Shown piece after piece: positions 1 to 9,209 of a stretch of 64,000 bases of DNA (positions within the stretch are counted from its first letter, which is position 1; each line of letters opens with the position of its first letter). Origin of the DNA: JBGAJN01 sp044224905. Its GTDB lineage: Bacteria; Verrucomicrobiota; Verrucomicrobiia; Limisphaerales; JBGAJN01. A program made the translations under genes and the position numbers. The notes under the pieces were generated by a model, which was not told the DNA's origin, did no database searches, and saw only the letters and a program-made list of their open reading frames with translations. The stretch is from the NCBI GenBank assembly GCA_044224905.1, contig JBGAJN010000001.1, positions 1,364,001 to 1,428,000 of the forward strand. The letters run 5' to 3'.

Positions 1-1234
1 AGTAACTGAACTGTGCGACGGTCAGCAGCCCGCAGATCGCGTAGCACAGGAGAAATGCTTCACCGCCCTGTTTGAAGAACATGAAGTAAGTCAACGGCAT
101 CACGATCAGCGCGGGAATTTGGAAAACCTTCAGCAACGCCACGCGGCTAATGCCGACGATGAGCAAGATCGCGAGCAGGATCCGTCCGACGAGGCCGCCC
201 ATTTCCTGACGGAACTGCACCTTGTCGCTCATCTTTTTCACGCCGTCGTTGATCGGCAATTGTTTGACGAAGTTCTCTTTGATCTGGCCGACGAGTTCCT
301 TGCGCGCGGGATCGGTCGGGGGCAGTGCGTTGAGTTGTTTGTTGAGGGCTTCGGCTTCCTTGCGCAGTGGGGCGAGCGCTTTGGCCTGTTCCTTCAACTC
401 GGGCAAACCGGGCGTCACTCGTGAGACGGTAACTTGCAGGGCGCCGAATGCGATGCCGTAGGCGCACGCGGAGAGAATCGCCGTCACGATCGTGACGCGG
501 CGCAGTTCGGGCGCGAACAGAGCCGCGAAGCTCGGACGCTTCAAAGTGCCGGCGGCGCGCTTGTCTTTCCAGACTTTCGACTCCGGCACGAATGGCAGCA
601 AAAGCGCGATGGGAATTGCGGGAATAATTCCGGTCATCAAAAGATAGCGCCACGTCGCGGGATCAGTGGAACCGAGGCCGAGCGGAAGCCCCATGTGCGG
701 CAGGTTTTTCATGTTCGCGCTGATCCAGATACTGATCATCGTTACGAAAACGCCGCCGAGTGACGCGAACGCCTGTGTGATGCCGAGCCAGCGTTCCTTC
801 TGCTTTTTGTCTTCGAAGACTTCCGCGAGCCACGTGATCGCAGCGACGAATTCCACGCACACACCGATGAAGGTCGTGCTGCGGAAGAAAACGAACATCG
901 GCAGCGACGTCGAGTAGGCCGCGGCAAACGGCGAGAACGAATAGAGGAAAATGCTCGCGGCCATGATTTTCTTGCGACCGAATTGGTCCACCAACCGACC
1001 GCCGAGCAGGCCGAACACGCCGCCGCACAGCGCGGAGATCCACAGCAGGCGCCCGACCCAATCGGTGACGAGCGGATTGTTCTGCGGAATCTTGAGCAAC
1101 TCCGCAATGGCCGGCGCGGCGACGAGCGGCGTCATCAGCAGCTCGTAGGTGTCGAATAGGAAGCCGATGCTCGCGATGACGATGATGAGCCAAATGGTGG
1201 GTGTGAACTTCTGGCCGGGTGCGGAGGAATTCAT
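1..1234 (-). CDS. MFS transporter, 3' end missing
   Basis: The reading frame opens with ATG at 1234 and stays open to the window edge (about 411 codons), so the C-terminus is missing. The translation begins MNSSAPGQKFTPTIWLIIVI and shows the alternating hydrophobic helices of a major facilitator. The signature loop between helices 2 and 3 is visible as GGRLVDQFGRKK (about residues 73-84). Helices 1-7 are followed by an unusually long charged, helix-prone segment (about residues 271-345, rich in K, E, L and A) before the next membrane helix; most MFS proteins have only a short loop there. The sugar-porter or metabolite/H+ symporter branch seems most likely, but no substrate can be inferred. 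It is divergent from nothing close, and PIG-L ends 107 bp away on the same strand. The family call is firm and the substrate unknown. Confidence 0.8.
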   Translation of the reverse strand, partial: MNSSAPGQKFTPTIWLIIVIASIGFLFDTYELLMTPLVAAPAIAELLKIPQNNPLVTDWVGRLLWISALCGGVFGLLGGRLVDQFGRKKIMAASIFLYSFSPFAAAYSTSLPMFVFFRSTTFIGVCVEFVAAITWLAEVFEDKKQKERWLGITQAFASLGGVFVTMISIWISANMKNLPHMGLPLGLGSTDPATWRYLLMTGIIPAIPIALLLPFVPESKVWKDKRAAGTLKRPSFAALFAPELRRVTIVTAILSACAYGIAFGALQVTVSRVTPGLPELKEQAKALAPLRKEAEALNKQLNALPPTDPARKELVGQIKENFVKQLPINDGVKKMSDKVQFRQEMGGLVGRILLAILLIVGISRVALLKVFQIPALIVMPLTYFMFFKQGGEAFLLCYAICGLLTVAQFSY

Positions 1235-1341
1235 GGGGGCGGTTATGCCAAGCCGGGGAAGCGTCGGCAAGTGGAATTATACGTGGACGTATTAAATTTT
1301 ATGACCCCTGACTGCGATCGTTTTCGAAGTCAGGCGAGCGG

Positions 1342-2028
1342 CTACAGAATTTCACTCGGGCGCGTGCTCATTGCCCACACGGCTTCGGCGTGTTTCACGC
1401 CGCACGTTGCGCCGCGGTAGCGCGCGAGATTGGCCTTGGCGGTTTGCGCCGCGTCGAGTTCGAGCGCGTTGTATTCTTTCTGGCGCACGAAGGCCATCAA
1501 TTGCCCGAGCCATTCCATCGCGGAAGGCCATTCGTTGCTCACGTCTATGTAAGTGTTCGGCTCGAAGCCGATCGTGTGGCCAGGACCGTTGTCGTAGAGA
1601 TAAATGCGGGGAACCTTCACCTTCTCGTTGCCGAGGATCGTGCCGGCTTGTTTCAACGCGATCTTGCTGATGGCCGACGCGGCTTCGTGATCGGGGTGGC
1701 GATCATGATGCCAGAGCATGAACGCAATGTCGGGTTGAACTTCCGCGACAACTTTGGCCACGGCGAGATTCGTCTCCTCGTTCATGTGGAAACGACCGGA
1801 GGCGTAATTGAGGAAACGCATTTCCGCGCCGTAGAAATGGGCGGTGTCACGGCTGACCTTGAGGAGTTCCTTCTCACGACCTTTCACGGGAGACCAGTTT
1901 GAGTAGTCACCGATGAGCGCGAGGATGACGACGCGGTAATCCTTGCGCAGCGCTTGCAGCATGATTCCGGGAATGCCGAACACGCAATCGTCGTAATGCG
2001 CGCCGATGGCGAGAAGGGTTTTGGGCAT
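1342..2028 (-). CDS. PIG-L/LmbE family deacetylase
   Basis: This is a 228-residue zinc-dependent N-acetylglucosaminyl-type deacetylase of the LmbE/PIG-L family, which removes acetyl groups from amino-sugar conjugates. The N-terminal metal motif reads AIGAHYDD (residues 6-13; the family norm is AHPDD), and the second metal motif HHDRHPDHEAA lies near residue 108. The frame stays open upstream to 2202, but that extension (rich in R, W and G) has no family similarity. The start at 2028 puts the beta-strand MPKTLLAIGAH exactly where the family begins. The 224 bp between this start and the DUF1501 gene is a divergent promoter region with no clear motif. The natural substrate is unknown. Confidence 0.82.
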   Translation of the reverse strand: MPKTLLAIGAHYDDCVFGIPGIMLQALRKDYRVVILALIGDYSNWSPVKGREKELLKVSRDTAHFYGAEMRFLNYASGRFHMNEETNLAVAKVVAEVQPDIAFMLWHHDRHPDHEAASAISKIALKQAGTILGNEKVKVPRIYLYDNGPGHTIGFEPNTYIDVSNEWPSAMEWLGQLMAFVRQKEYNALELDAAQTAKANLARYRGATCGVKHAEAVWAMSTRPSEIL

Positions 2029-2252
2029 GGGCAAACGTTCCAAGTTCACCGCGCAAAGCTCAAGGAAAACTTCGCTGGCAAAAACTCCGCCACGGCCGAT
2101 GAGGAAGGCTTTCGCTGCCCAATGCTCCCCACGAGAATTGCCACTTAAGCTCGCAATATCTGGCCGCCAATTTCGGTGAAGTCTCCGCCAACCAAGGTGC
2201 ACAACGTGGCATCACGATCTCATCCAACATTCAGCAAACCATTTTACGCACT

Positions 2253-3677
2253 ATGAATAACGGACACCAACCTCGCCTCGACGACTACTTCGTTTCCCGC
2301 CGCCATTTTCTCCAGCGCTTCGGCCTCGGCTTTGGCGCGTTGAGTTTGGCCGGCATGATGCCGGAAGTGCTTGGTCCGGCGGGTGCGTCGGCGGCGGGCA
2401 ATGCGATGTCGCCGTTGGCGGTGAAGCAGCCGCACTTCGCGGGCAAGGCCAAGCGGGTTGTCAGCATCTTCGCGCAAGGCGGACCGTCGCATGTCGACCT
2501 GTGGGATCCGAAGCCCGAGCTCGCGAAGCAGGACGGCAAGCCGATCGGCGAAGGCACTGGCGTTGCGTGGGGTTCTCCGTTCAAGTTCACCAAGCAAGGG
2601 AAGAGCGGCGTCGAGATGAGCGAAGTCTGGCCCAAGCTCAGCGAGCACGTGGACGACATGTGCATCGTTCGCTCCATGTATATCGATGCGCCGGTGCATG
2701 AGTTCTGCACCGTGATGATGAACACTGGCTCGGGCCGCTTGGTGAAGCCTTCGTTGGGTTCGTGGGTCACCTACGGTTTGGGCAGCGAAAACCAAAACCT
2801 TCCCGGTTTCATCGTGCTCGCCCCCGGGACGCCCCTCGCCGGCGCGCAGAACTGGCGTTCGGCATTCCTGCCCGGCGCATATCAAGGCACGCACATCAAC
2901 ACGCGCTACACAAACATCGAGAAACTCATCGAGAACATCCGCAACGGATACACGACGCGGAACGAACAGCGCGAACAGCTCGACCTGCTGGCGAAGGTCA
3001 ACAGCATGCACAGCCAGCAACTTCAGAAGGACGCGCAGCTCGAAGCGCGCATCCAATCCTTCGAGCTCGCCTTCCAAATGCAGATGGAAGCGAGCGATGC
3101 GTTCGATATCACAAAAGAGCCGGAGAGCGTTCGCACCGCGTATGCGGCCGACACCGAGCAAGGGCGGCAGATGCTGATCACGCGCCGGTTGCTCGAACGC
3201 GGCGTGCGCATGGTGCAGGTCTGGCACAGCGGCTGGGATCATCATAACAACCTTGAAAAAGCCGCGCGCACGAAAGCCGGCGAAAGCGACAAGCCCATCG
3301 CGGCGTTCCTCGCCGACCTCAAGCAACGCGGCTTGCTGAAAGACACGCTGGTCGTTTGGGGTGGTGAATTTGGTCGCACGCCCACGCGCCAGTTGCCAAA
3401 TGCGACGAGCAAGTTCGAAGTGCCTGGACGCGATCACAACAACCGCGGCTTCAGCTATTGGCTCGCTGGCGGCGGCGTAAAAGGCGGTCTGGCGTTCGGT
3501 GAAACCGATGAGTTCGGCCAGTCCTCCGTCGTCAACAAGGTCCACGTTCACGATCTGCACGCGACGATCCTGCACTTGCTCGGTTTCGATCATGAACGGT
3601 TGACCTACCGCTACAACGGTCGCGAATTCCGCCTGACGGACGTTTACGGAAATGTCGTGAAGAACATCATCGCCTGA
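2253..3677 (+). CDS. DUF1501 family protein with Tat signal
   Basis: This 474-residue protein belongs to the DUF1501 family, a sulfatase/alkaline-phosphatase-fold group expanded in Planctomycetes and Verrucomicrobia. A twin-arginine signal is visible at residues 15-20 (SRRHFL) followed by a hydrophobic stretch, so export in folded form is expected. Family motifs include FAQGGPSHVDLWDPKP (about residues 73-88), HSGWDHHNN, WGGEFGRTP and GRDHNNRGFSYW. The His and Asp residues are likely metal ligands by analogy with sulfatases. It is followed by the PSCyt gene on the same strand, the standard two-gene arrangement for this family. The substrate and reaction remain unproven; linkage with polysaccharide utilisation is common in relatives. 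Confidence 0.88.
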   Translation: MNNGHQPRLDDYFVSRRHFLQRFGLGFGALSLAGMMPEVLGPAGASAAGNAMSPLAVKQPHFAGKAKRVVSIFAQGGPSHVDLWDPKPELAKQDGKPIGEGTGVAWGSPFKFTKQGKSGVEMSEVWPKLSEHVDDMCIVRSMYIDAPVHEFCTVMMNTGSGRLVKPSLGSWVTYGLGSENQNLPGFIVLAPGTPLAGAQNWRSAFLPGAYQGTHINTRYTNIEKLIENIRNGYTTRNEQREQLDLLAKVNSMHSQQLQKDAQLEARIQSFELAFQMQMEASDAFDITKEPESVRTAYAADTEQGRQMLITRRLLERGVRMVQVWHSGWDHHNNLEKAARTKAGESDKPIAAFLADLKQRGLLKDTLVVWGGEFGRTPTRQLPNATSKFEVPGRDHNNRGFSYWLAGGGVKGGLAFGETDEFGQSSVVNKVHVHDLHATILHLLGFDHERLTYRYNGREFRLTDVYGNVVKNIIA

Positions 3678-3850
3678 TTCCAAGTTCAATATGAGCACCC
3701 ACTCGCTTGCCAAGCCCGCACTTCGGCCCGCTCCATTGCGGAGAGGGAGACATGGAGACCCCGCGTTCCGACTCGGAGGAGCATCCAATACACAACGCGC
3801 TGACGCATCCGTCTCCTTCTCGGCAGCGGAGCTGGGCAGTGTCAATGGTC

Positions 3851-3897
3851 GCGCGCGGAGGCAGCTCTCCGCGCGCTGGGAGGAGGAATTTAAATCT
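3851..3897 (+). promoter_or_regulatory. Stem-loop and strong ribosome binding site setting the PSCyt start
   Basis: A perfect 10-bp stem (GCGCGCGGAG at 3851-3860 with CTCCGCGCGC at 3867-3876, loop GCAGCT) ends one base before GGGAGGAGGAA at 3878-3888, a canonical Shine-Dalgarno site 9-11 bases ahead of GTG at 3898. This is the reason for preferring GTG 3898 to the upstream in-frame ATG at 3691. The stretch 3678-3850 otherwise holds only repeat-like sequence. Confidence 0.6.
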
Positions 3898-6800
3898 GTG
3901 ATCACCAACTCGTGGAGCGGTACGTTGAGCCTGGGCGCGATGGTGGCGATGCTGGCGCTGTCGGCGGTTTCCGCGCGCGCCGTGTCGGAAGGATCGAAGC
4001 TCACGCCGGCGGAACTGGATTTCTTCGAACGCAACATCCGCCCGGTGCTGATCGAGAAGTGTTACAAGTGCCACAGCACGGAGCCGAACTCGAAGATCAA
4101 GGGCGGCCTCGATCTCAGTAATCGCGAAGGTATCGCCAAAGGCGGCGACAATGGTGCGACGTTGGTGGCCGGCAAACCCAACGACAGTTTGCTTATCAAA
4201 TCGCTCAAGACCACTAACGAAGACGAGTTAATGCCGCCGAAAAAAGAAGGCGGCAAGTTGAAGCCCGAACAGATCGCGGCCTTCGAGCAGTGGGTGAAGA
4301 TGGGCGCGCCCGATCCGCGCAGTGCGAAGACGGTGGCGCGTAAATACGGCCCTGACTCCGAGAAAGCGAAGAACCATCCGTTCTTCAATCCGGTGAAGCC
4401 GGTCGCGGTTCCCGTCGTGCAAAATAAGGCGTGGGTCAAGACGCCGGTGGACGCGTTCGTTTTGGCCAAGCTCGAAGCGAACAAGATGGAGCCGTCCAAG
4501 ATTGCCGACAAACGCACGCTGATTCGCCGTGCGACGTTTGACCTCATCGGGCTCCCGCCGACGCCGCAGGAAGTTGCGGCCTTCGAAAAAGACAAGACTT
4601 CGGCGGCGTTTGAGAAAGTCGTGGATCGCCTCCTGAATTCTCCGCACTACGGTGAACGTTGGGGCCGCTACTGGCTCGACATCGCGCGCTACGGCGACAC
4701 GCTTGGCGACACGATCCGCAACCGCGACAATCGTTATCTCTACTCCTTCACGTATCGCGATTACGTCATCAAGGCGCTGAACGACGACAAGCCGTACGAC
4801 CAGTTCATCACCGAACAGCTCGCGGCGGATCGTCTCCCGCTCAGCGAGGACAAAAGTGCGCTGGCGGCGCTGGGTTTCCTCACGCTGGGTAATCGTTTTC
4901 AGAACGACGCCAATCAAATCATCGACGATCGTATCGATGTGATTTGCCGCGGCACCATGGGCCTCACCGCCACGTGCGCACGCTGTCACGATCACAAGTT
5001 CGATCCGATCACGATGAAGGATTACTACGCTCTGCACGGCGTTCTCAACAGCGTGGCCGAGCCGACGGAACCGCCGTTGCTGCGTCCGGTGAAAGACTCT
5101 CCGGCGTATCGCGACTTCGTGCAGCAAGTTGAGAAAGCGGAGATCGAACTCGCGGCGTTCCGCATCGAGAACGAACGCCAGATCATCACGAACCAGCACT
5201 CGATGGTGGGAGATTACCTCACGGCGATCTACGACTGGGAGCACGTGAATCAGTCGAACAGCGTTTCGAAATTCGTCTTCTACCGCCAACGCGCGCTCGA
5301 CAACACGATGGCCAGTGCGCTGGAGCGTCATCTGAAGAAGGGCGAAAAGAAACACGACCCGATCTTTGCTCCATGGATTGCCCTGAGCGCGTTGTCCGAA
5401 AAGGAATTCGCCGCCAAGTCCCGTCCGCTGATCGCCAAATTTGTGGCGAACAATGATACTGAAAAGAAATTGAACCCGATCGTGGCGCGCATGTTCGCGA
5501 CGCCGGTGACGAGCTTGAAAGACGTCGCCGCGCGCTACGGTCGTCTTTTCACCGAGACGGAACGGCAGTGGCAATTAATCGTGGCCGCGTATAAGGGCAA
5601 GTCCATTCCCGCCGAAGCGAAGTTGCAGGACGCGAACTACGAAGAACTTCGCCGTTATCTCTATGCGCAGACCGGTCCGCTGTTTGTCGATGCGCGTGAT
5701 ATTCGCCGCCTCACGAGCATGAACACCGACGCGAAGGAAAACCTCCTGATCAAGAAAGTGAATGACATCAAGATCAACCATCCCGCGTCGCCGGCGCGGG
5801 CGATGGCGCTGGTGGATGTCGAGAAGCCGCGTGATTCGGCAATCTTCCTCCGTGGCAATCCCAACAGTCGCGGCGCCGTGGTTCCCCGGCAGTTCCTGGA
5901 AATCCTCGCGGGTCCGACGCCCAAACCGTTCAAGGACGGCAGCGGTCGTCTCGAACTGGCGCGTTCAATCGCGAACAAGGAAAACCCGCTCACAGCGCGC
6001 GTGATGGTGAACCGCATCTGGCACTATCATTTCGGTCAAGGCATCGTGACGTCCCCGAGCGATTTCGGTCTCGTGGGCGAGGCCCCATCGCATCCGGAGT
6101 TGCTCGACTGGCTCGCGGGCGAGTTCATGTCGCACAACTGGAGCATCAAGCACATGCACCGCTTGATGATGTTGTCTGCGACTTACCAGCAGGCTAGCGA
6201 TGACAATCCGCGTTACTCCACGAAGGATCAGGGCAATTCGTATCTCTGGCGGCAGAATCGTCAGCGCCTCGACTTCGAAGGCATGCGCGACACGCTGCTG
6301 TATGTCTCGGGCGTGTTGGACCAGAAGATCGGCGGTCAGCCGGTCGATCTCACGTCGCTGACCAATTCGCAACGCCGCACGGTCTACGGTTTCATCAATC
6401 GCGCCGCGTTGCCCGAGTTCTTCAACACCTTCGATTTCGCTCCGCCAGATATCAGCAGCCCGAAGCGCTTGCCGACGACCGTGCCGCAACAGGCGCTTTA
6501 TCTGATGAACTCTCCTTTCGTCATTGAGCAATCGAAACACCTCGTCGAGCGCGCTGAGTTGACCAAGATCGCGAACACGGAAGAGCGCATCAAAACGATC
6601 TATCAACTGCTGTATCAACGTCCGCCGACCTCAGCGGAGTTGCGTGTCGGACTGGACTTCATCAAAGCCCAAACCGAGCGCAAGTCCGAAGCTCCGCCCC
6701 CGCCCGCGTGGCGCTACGGCTACGGCAGTTATGACCCCGTGGTGAAGAAACTCCGTTCGTTCACCACGTTCCCGACTTTCGAACAAAACAAGTGGCACGC

Positions 6801-7293
6801 CGGCAAGAAGACGAGTCCGCTTGGCATCGACGCGCTGGGCGGCGCCACGGGCGCAGGTGCGAAATATTCTGCGATTCGCCGGTGGGTTGCGCCGCGCGAT
6901 GGTTTCATCACGATCACCGGTTCGCTTACGGCGAAAAATGCCAAAGGCGCCGGGGTTCAAGGCCGCATCGTTAGTAGCCGCGTCGGCGAAGTGTTGAACC
7001 TTAACGCACTGGGCAAGCCGGTGACGACGCTTGCGCAGCGCGTCGTGGTCAAGAAGGGCGACACGATTGACTTCATCGTCAGTCCGGTGAGTCAACAAGC
7101 TGCGGAAGGTTTCACTTGGGCGCCCAATATCACGTTGCTCGATCTCCCGGAAACCCAGGAGAACGAGATGTATGAATGGCATTCCCAAAGTGAATTCGCC
7201 GGTCCGCCGGAAGCGCCCCTCAAAGGTCTCAGCCCTTGGGAAAAATATGCTCAGGTCATGCTCCTCTCGAACGAGCTGATCTTCGTGAACTGA
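3898..7293 (+). CDS. PSCyt protein (cytochrome c-like, DUF1549, DUF1553)
   Basis: From GTG 3898 this is a 1131-residue secreted protein. A signal peptide follows directly (hydrophobic core about residues 8-25, ending ALSAVSARA). The order is: planctomycete-type cytochrome c domain with heme site CYKCH (residues 55-59), DUF1549 (about 180-390) with a second CxxCH, CARCH at 360-364, then DUF1553 (about 680-950) and a C-terminal beta-rich tail. The upstream in-frame ATG at 3691 would add 69 low-complexity residues and bury the signal peptide, so it is disfavoured. DUF1501 and PSCyt proteins form a conserved pair in Planctomycetes and Verrucomicrobia. Heme attachment and a redox role are inferred from the motifs; the reaction is unknown. 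Confidence 0.88.
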   Translation: MITNSWSGTLSLGAMVAMLALSAVSARAVSEGSKLTPAELDFFERNIRPVLIEKCYKCHSTEPNSKIKGGLDLSNREGIAKGGDNGATLVAGKPNDSLLIKSLKTTNEDELMPPKKEGGKLKPEQIAAFEQWVKMGAPDPRSAKTVARKYGPDSEKAKNHPFFNPVKPVAVPVVQNKAWVKTPVDAFVLAKLEANKMEPSKIADKRTLIRRATFDLIGLPPTPQEVAAFEKDKTSAAFEKVVDRLLNSPHYGERWGRYWLDIARYGDTLGDTIRNRDNRYLYSFTYRDYVIKALNDDKPYDQFITEQLAADRLPLSEDKSALAALGFLTLGNRFQNDANQIIDDRIDVICRGTMGLTATCARCHDHKFDPITMKDYYALHGVLNSVAEPTEPPLLRPVKDSPAYRDFVQQVEKAEIELAAFRIENERQIITNQHSMVGDYLTAIYDWEHVNQSNSVSKFVFYRQRALDNTMASALERHLKKGEKKHDPIFAPWIALSALSEKEFAAKSRPLIAKFVANNDTEKKLNPIVARMFATPVTSLKDVAARYGRLFTETERQWQLIVAAYKGKSIPAEAKLQDANYEELRRYLYAQTGPLFVDARDIRRLTSMNTDAKENLLIKKVNDIKINHPASPARAMALVDVEKPRDSAIFLRGNPNSRGAVVPRQFLEILAGPTPKPFKDGSGRLELARSIANKENPLTARVMVNRIWHYHFGQGIVTSPSDFGLVGEAPSHPELLDWLAGEFMSHNWSIKHMHRLMMLSATYQQASDDNPRYSTKDQGNSYLWRQNRQRLDFEGMRDTLLYVSGVLDQKIGGQPVDLTSLTNSQRRTVYGFINRAALPEFFNTFDFAPPDISSPKRLPTTVPQQALYLMNSPFVIEQSKHLVERAELTKIANTEERIKTIYQLLYQRPPTSAELRVGLDFIKAQTERKSEAPPPPAWRYGYGSYDPVVKKLRSFTTFPTFEQNKWHAGKKTSPLGIDALGGATGAGAKYSAIRRWVAPRDGFITITGSLTAKNAKGAGVQGRIVSSRVGEVLNLNALGKPVTTLAQRVVVKKGDTIDFIVSPVSQQAAEGFTWAPNITLLDLPETQENEMYEWHSQSEFAGPPEAPLKGLSPWEKYAQVMLLSNELIFVN

Positions 7294-7326
7294 CGCGTAA
7301 CGACGAGCTTGTTGGTGGTCTGACTG

Positions 7327-7358
7327 AATGACGCATCGCGTGGTGGCGGTGCGTCATT
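7327..7358. terminator. Bidirectional hairpin between convergent genes
   Basis: AATGACGCATCGC (7327-7339) pairs with GCGGTGCGTCATT (7346-7358): 13 pairs with a single G-T wobble around a 6-base loop. It sits between the PSCyt stop and the convergent NirA-like stop, and its right arm includes the stop codon of the latter. It lacks a long T-run, so the terminator role is inferred from position and stem strength. Confidence 0.6.
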
Positions 7359-9108
7359 CCTCGTTACTGAAGATCCCCTGAAGCGTGTTCAAGTCGTGCC
7401 GCGCGGTGAACACCTGAAACGTTTCGCCGTTCTGGCGATGCCGGAGAAACCCTTTCAGCATTTTCTCCAGCGTGAGCTTCAGGCTGTCGAAGGAAATCCC
7501 GTTGAACACTTGCCGGCCGACGGCTTGTTTGCCGCCGAACCCGCCGCCGACGAACACGTGGTAACCGTCCACGCTTTCGCCCGCGACTTTCACCTTCGTT
7601 CCAAGCAAACCGATGTCGCCCATGTAATGTTGCGCGCAGGAATTGGGGCAACCCGTGAGGTGGATGTTGATCGGTTGATCGAGTTTGAAACGCTTATCGA
7701 GATAGTCAGCGAGTTCCAGCGCGTGGCCCTTGGTGTTCGCTTGCGCGAACTTGCAGTAGCTGTTGCCCGTGCACGCAATGATCCCGCTGCGGAGATTTGA
7801 TTGCTGCCAGTGCAGCCCCATTTTCACGAGCGCCTTCTTGAGTGGTTCGACAAAGCCATCCGGCACGTTGGGAATAATGAGATTCTGCCAGACGGTGAGA
7901 CGCACCTCGCCGGAGCCGTAGTTGTCCGCGAGATCCGCGAGCCTCAGCATTTGCTTCGGTGAAATGTGTCCGACGGGAATTGCCACGCCGACGTAGCTCA
8001 AACCCTTTTGCTTCTGCGCGAAGACGCCAACGTGCGAATGCGGAATCTCGGGCGGCTTGCCGTTGGAAGTTTCGAATACCAGATCCGCCGGCGCCCGCAG
8101 CAGTTGATAGCCGAGCAGCTTCTCCGTCTCGCCGAGATACCTTTCCAGCGACCACGTTTCGAGCAGGTGCTTTAAGCGCGCCTTCTTGCGGTCGCCGCGA
8201 TTTCCGTTGGCGATGTAGACGCGCACGAGCGCGGCAGTGACTTTCAAGACCTCTTCGGGTTTTACCAGCACGCCGAGGTCGCGTGCGAACGCCTTGTGCC
8301 CCGTGGCGCCGCCGAGCGCGACGCGGAAATAAATCCCCGCCTTCACGTTGCCCGTGTCTGTCGCGACACGGATCGCCTTCAGCCCGATGTCGTTCGTGTC
8401 TTCCACCGTTCCGATCAGTCCACCGCCGTCGAAGGCGATGTTGAACTTGCGCGGGAGATCGTAGAACTCGCGGTTGTTGAGGATGAACTGCCCGAGCTGA
8501 TGGCAGTAAGACATCGTGTCGATCAGCTCATATGGATCGATGCCCGCGGTCGGATTCGCCGTGAGATTGCGGATGTTGTCCGCGCCGGAACCGCGGGTGT
8601 GGAGGCCCACGTGTTGGATTCGCTGCAACACCTCGGGCGCGTCCTTCGGCAGGATCAATCGAATCTGAAAATTCGCGCGCGTGGTGATCTGCACGTAGCC
8701 CGTGGTGAGATCCTTGGCGACGTTCGCGATCTCGCGCAGTTGAAACGTCTTCAATTGCCCACCCGGAATCCGCAGCCGCGCCATGAACGCTTCCTTGTTT
8801 GGCGTGAGAAAGAAGAGGCCGTTCCACTTGAAGCGAAACAATGTTTCCTTGTCGGGTGCCTTGTTCAAGGCTGCATGTTCCAGTAACACGTCATAGGCGT
8901 CGAGCGGGTGCAACTCGCGCTTGATGCGTTCCTCGGCGATGAGCGACGTGAGGTCCGGTTTCGACGGTGCCGCCGCGGGATTCGCTTCCACATCGGTGAA
9001 CGACAGGCCGCGATTGCGCATGCCGGAGAACAAACCTTCGAGATAGGCGGCTTGCTCGGCGCTCAGCTTCTCGCCGGCGATTTCGGTGAAAGGAAGTGGA
9101 GTGCTCAT
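7354..9108 (-). CDS. nirA: NirA-like siroheme nitrite/sulfite reductase
   Basis: A 584-residue one-piece siroheme/[4Fe-4S] reductase. The cluster and siroheme ligands are visible as C446-x5-C452 (CTGNSYC) and C487-x3-C491 (GCPNSC), the pattern shared by nitrite and sulfite reductases. The six-electron reduction of nitrite to ammonium is the likely reaction because a nitrate transporter and a molybdopterin reductase share the locus; sulfite reductase activity cannot be excluded, since the neighbour at 9210-11036 resembles CysJ. The frame continues to 9162, but MSTPLPF at 9108 is the sensible start; the extra 18 codons come from an inverted-repeat element. It is the last gene of the operon, with a hairpin at its end. 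The N-terminal motif LSAEQAAYLEGL recurs in the adjacent flavoprotein. Confidence 0.85.
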   Translation of the reverse strand: MSTPLPFTEIAGEKLSAEQAAYLEGLFSGMRNRGLSFTDVEANPAAAPSKPDLTSLIAEERIKRELHPLDAYDVLLEHAALNKAPDKETLFRFKWNGLFFLTPNKEAFMARLRIPGGQLKTFQLREIANVAKDLTTGYVQITTRANFQIRLILPKDAPEVLQRIQHVGLHTRGSGADNIRNLTANPTAGIDPYELIDTMSYCHQLGQFILNNREFYDLPRKFNIAFDGGGLIGTVEDTNDIGLKAIRVATDTGNVKAGIYFRVALGGATGHKAFARDLGVLVKPEEVLKVTAALVRVYIANGNRGDRKKARLKHLLETWSLERYLGETEKLLGYQLLRAPADLVFETSNGKPPEIPHSHVGVFAQKQKGLSYVGVAIPVGHISPKQMLRLADLADNYGSGEVRLTVWQNLIIPNVPDGFVEPLKKALVKMGLHWQQSNLRSGIIACTGNSYCKFAQANTKGHALELADYLDKRFKLDQPINIHLTGCPNSCAQHYMGDIGLLGTKVKVAGESVDGYHVFVGGGFGGKQAVGRQVFNGISFDSLKLTLEKMLKGFLRHRQNGETFQVFTARHDLNTLQGIFSNEE

Positions 9109-9116
9109 TTTAAGAA

Positions 9117-9198
9117 GCCACAGAGGCACGGAGAACACAGAGTTGATGCATGGCTCTTGCACGAATTTTCATCTCGGTGACCTCTGTGTCTCTGTGGC
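9117..9198. repeat. Intercistronic inverted repeat, copy 1 (CCACAGAGG family)
   Basis: GCCACAGAGGCACGGAGA at the left end and CCTCTGTGTCTCTGTGGC at the right end are near-perfect inverted repeats (15 of 18 positions) separated by about 46 bases. It fills the gap between the flavoprotein and the NirA-like gene. Related copies are at 12599-12673 and 14931-14998. Confidence 0.75.
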
Positions 9199-9209
9199 GA
9201 ATTGTTTCT

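Noticed and set aside
2244..4037. A 597-codon open frame on the minus strand
   Set aside because: It is antisense to the DUF1501 gene and the start of the PSCyt gene and shows no family motif.
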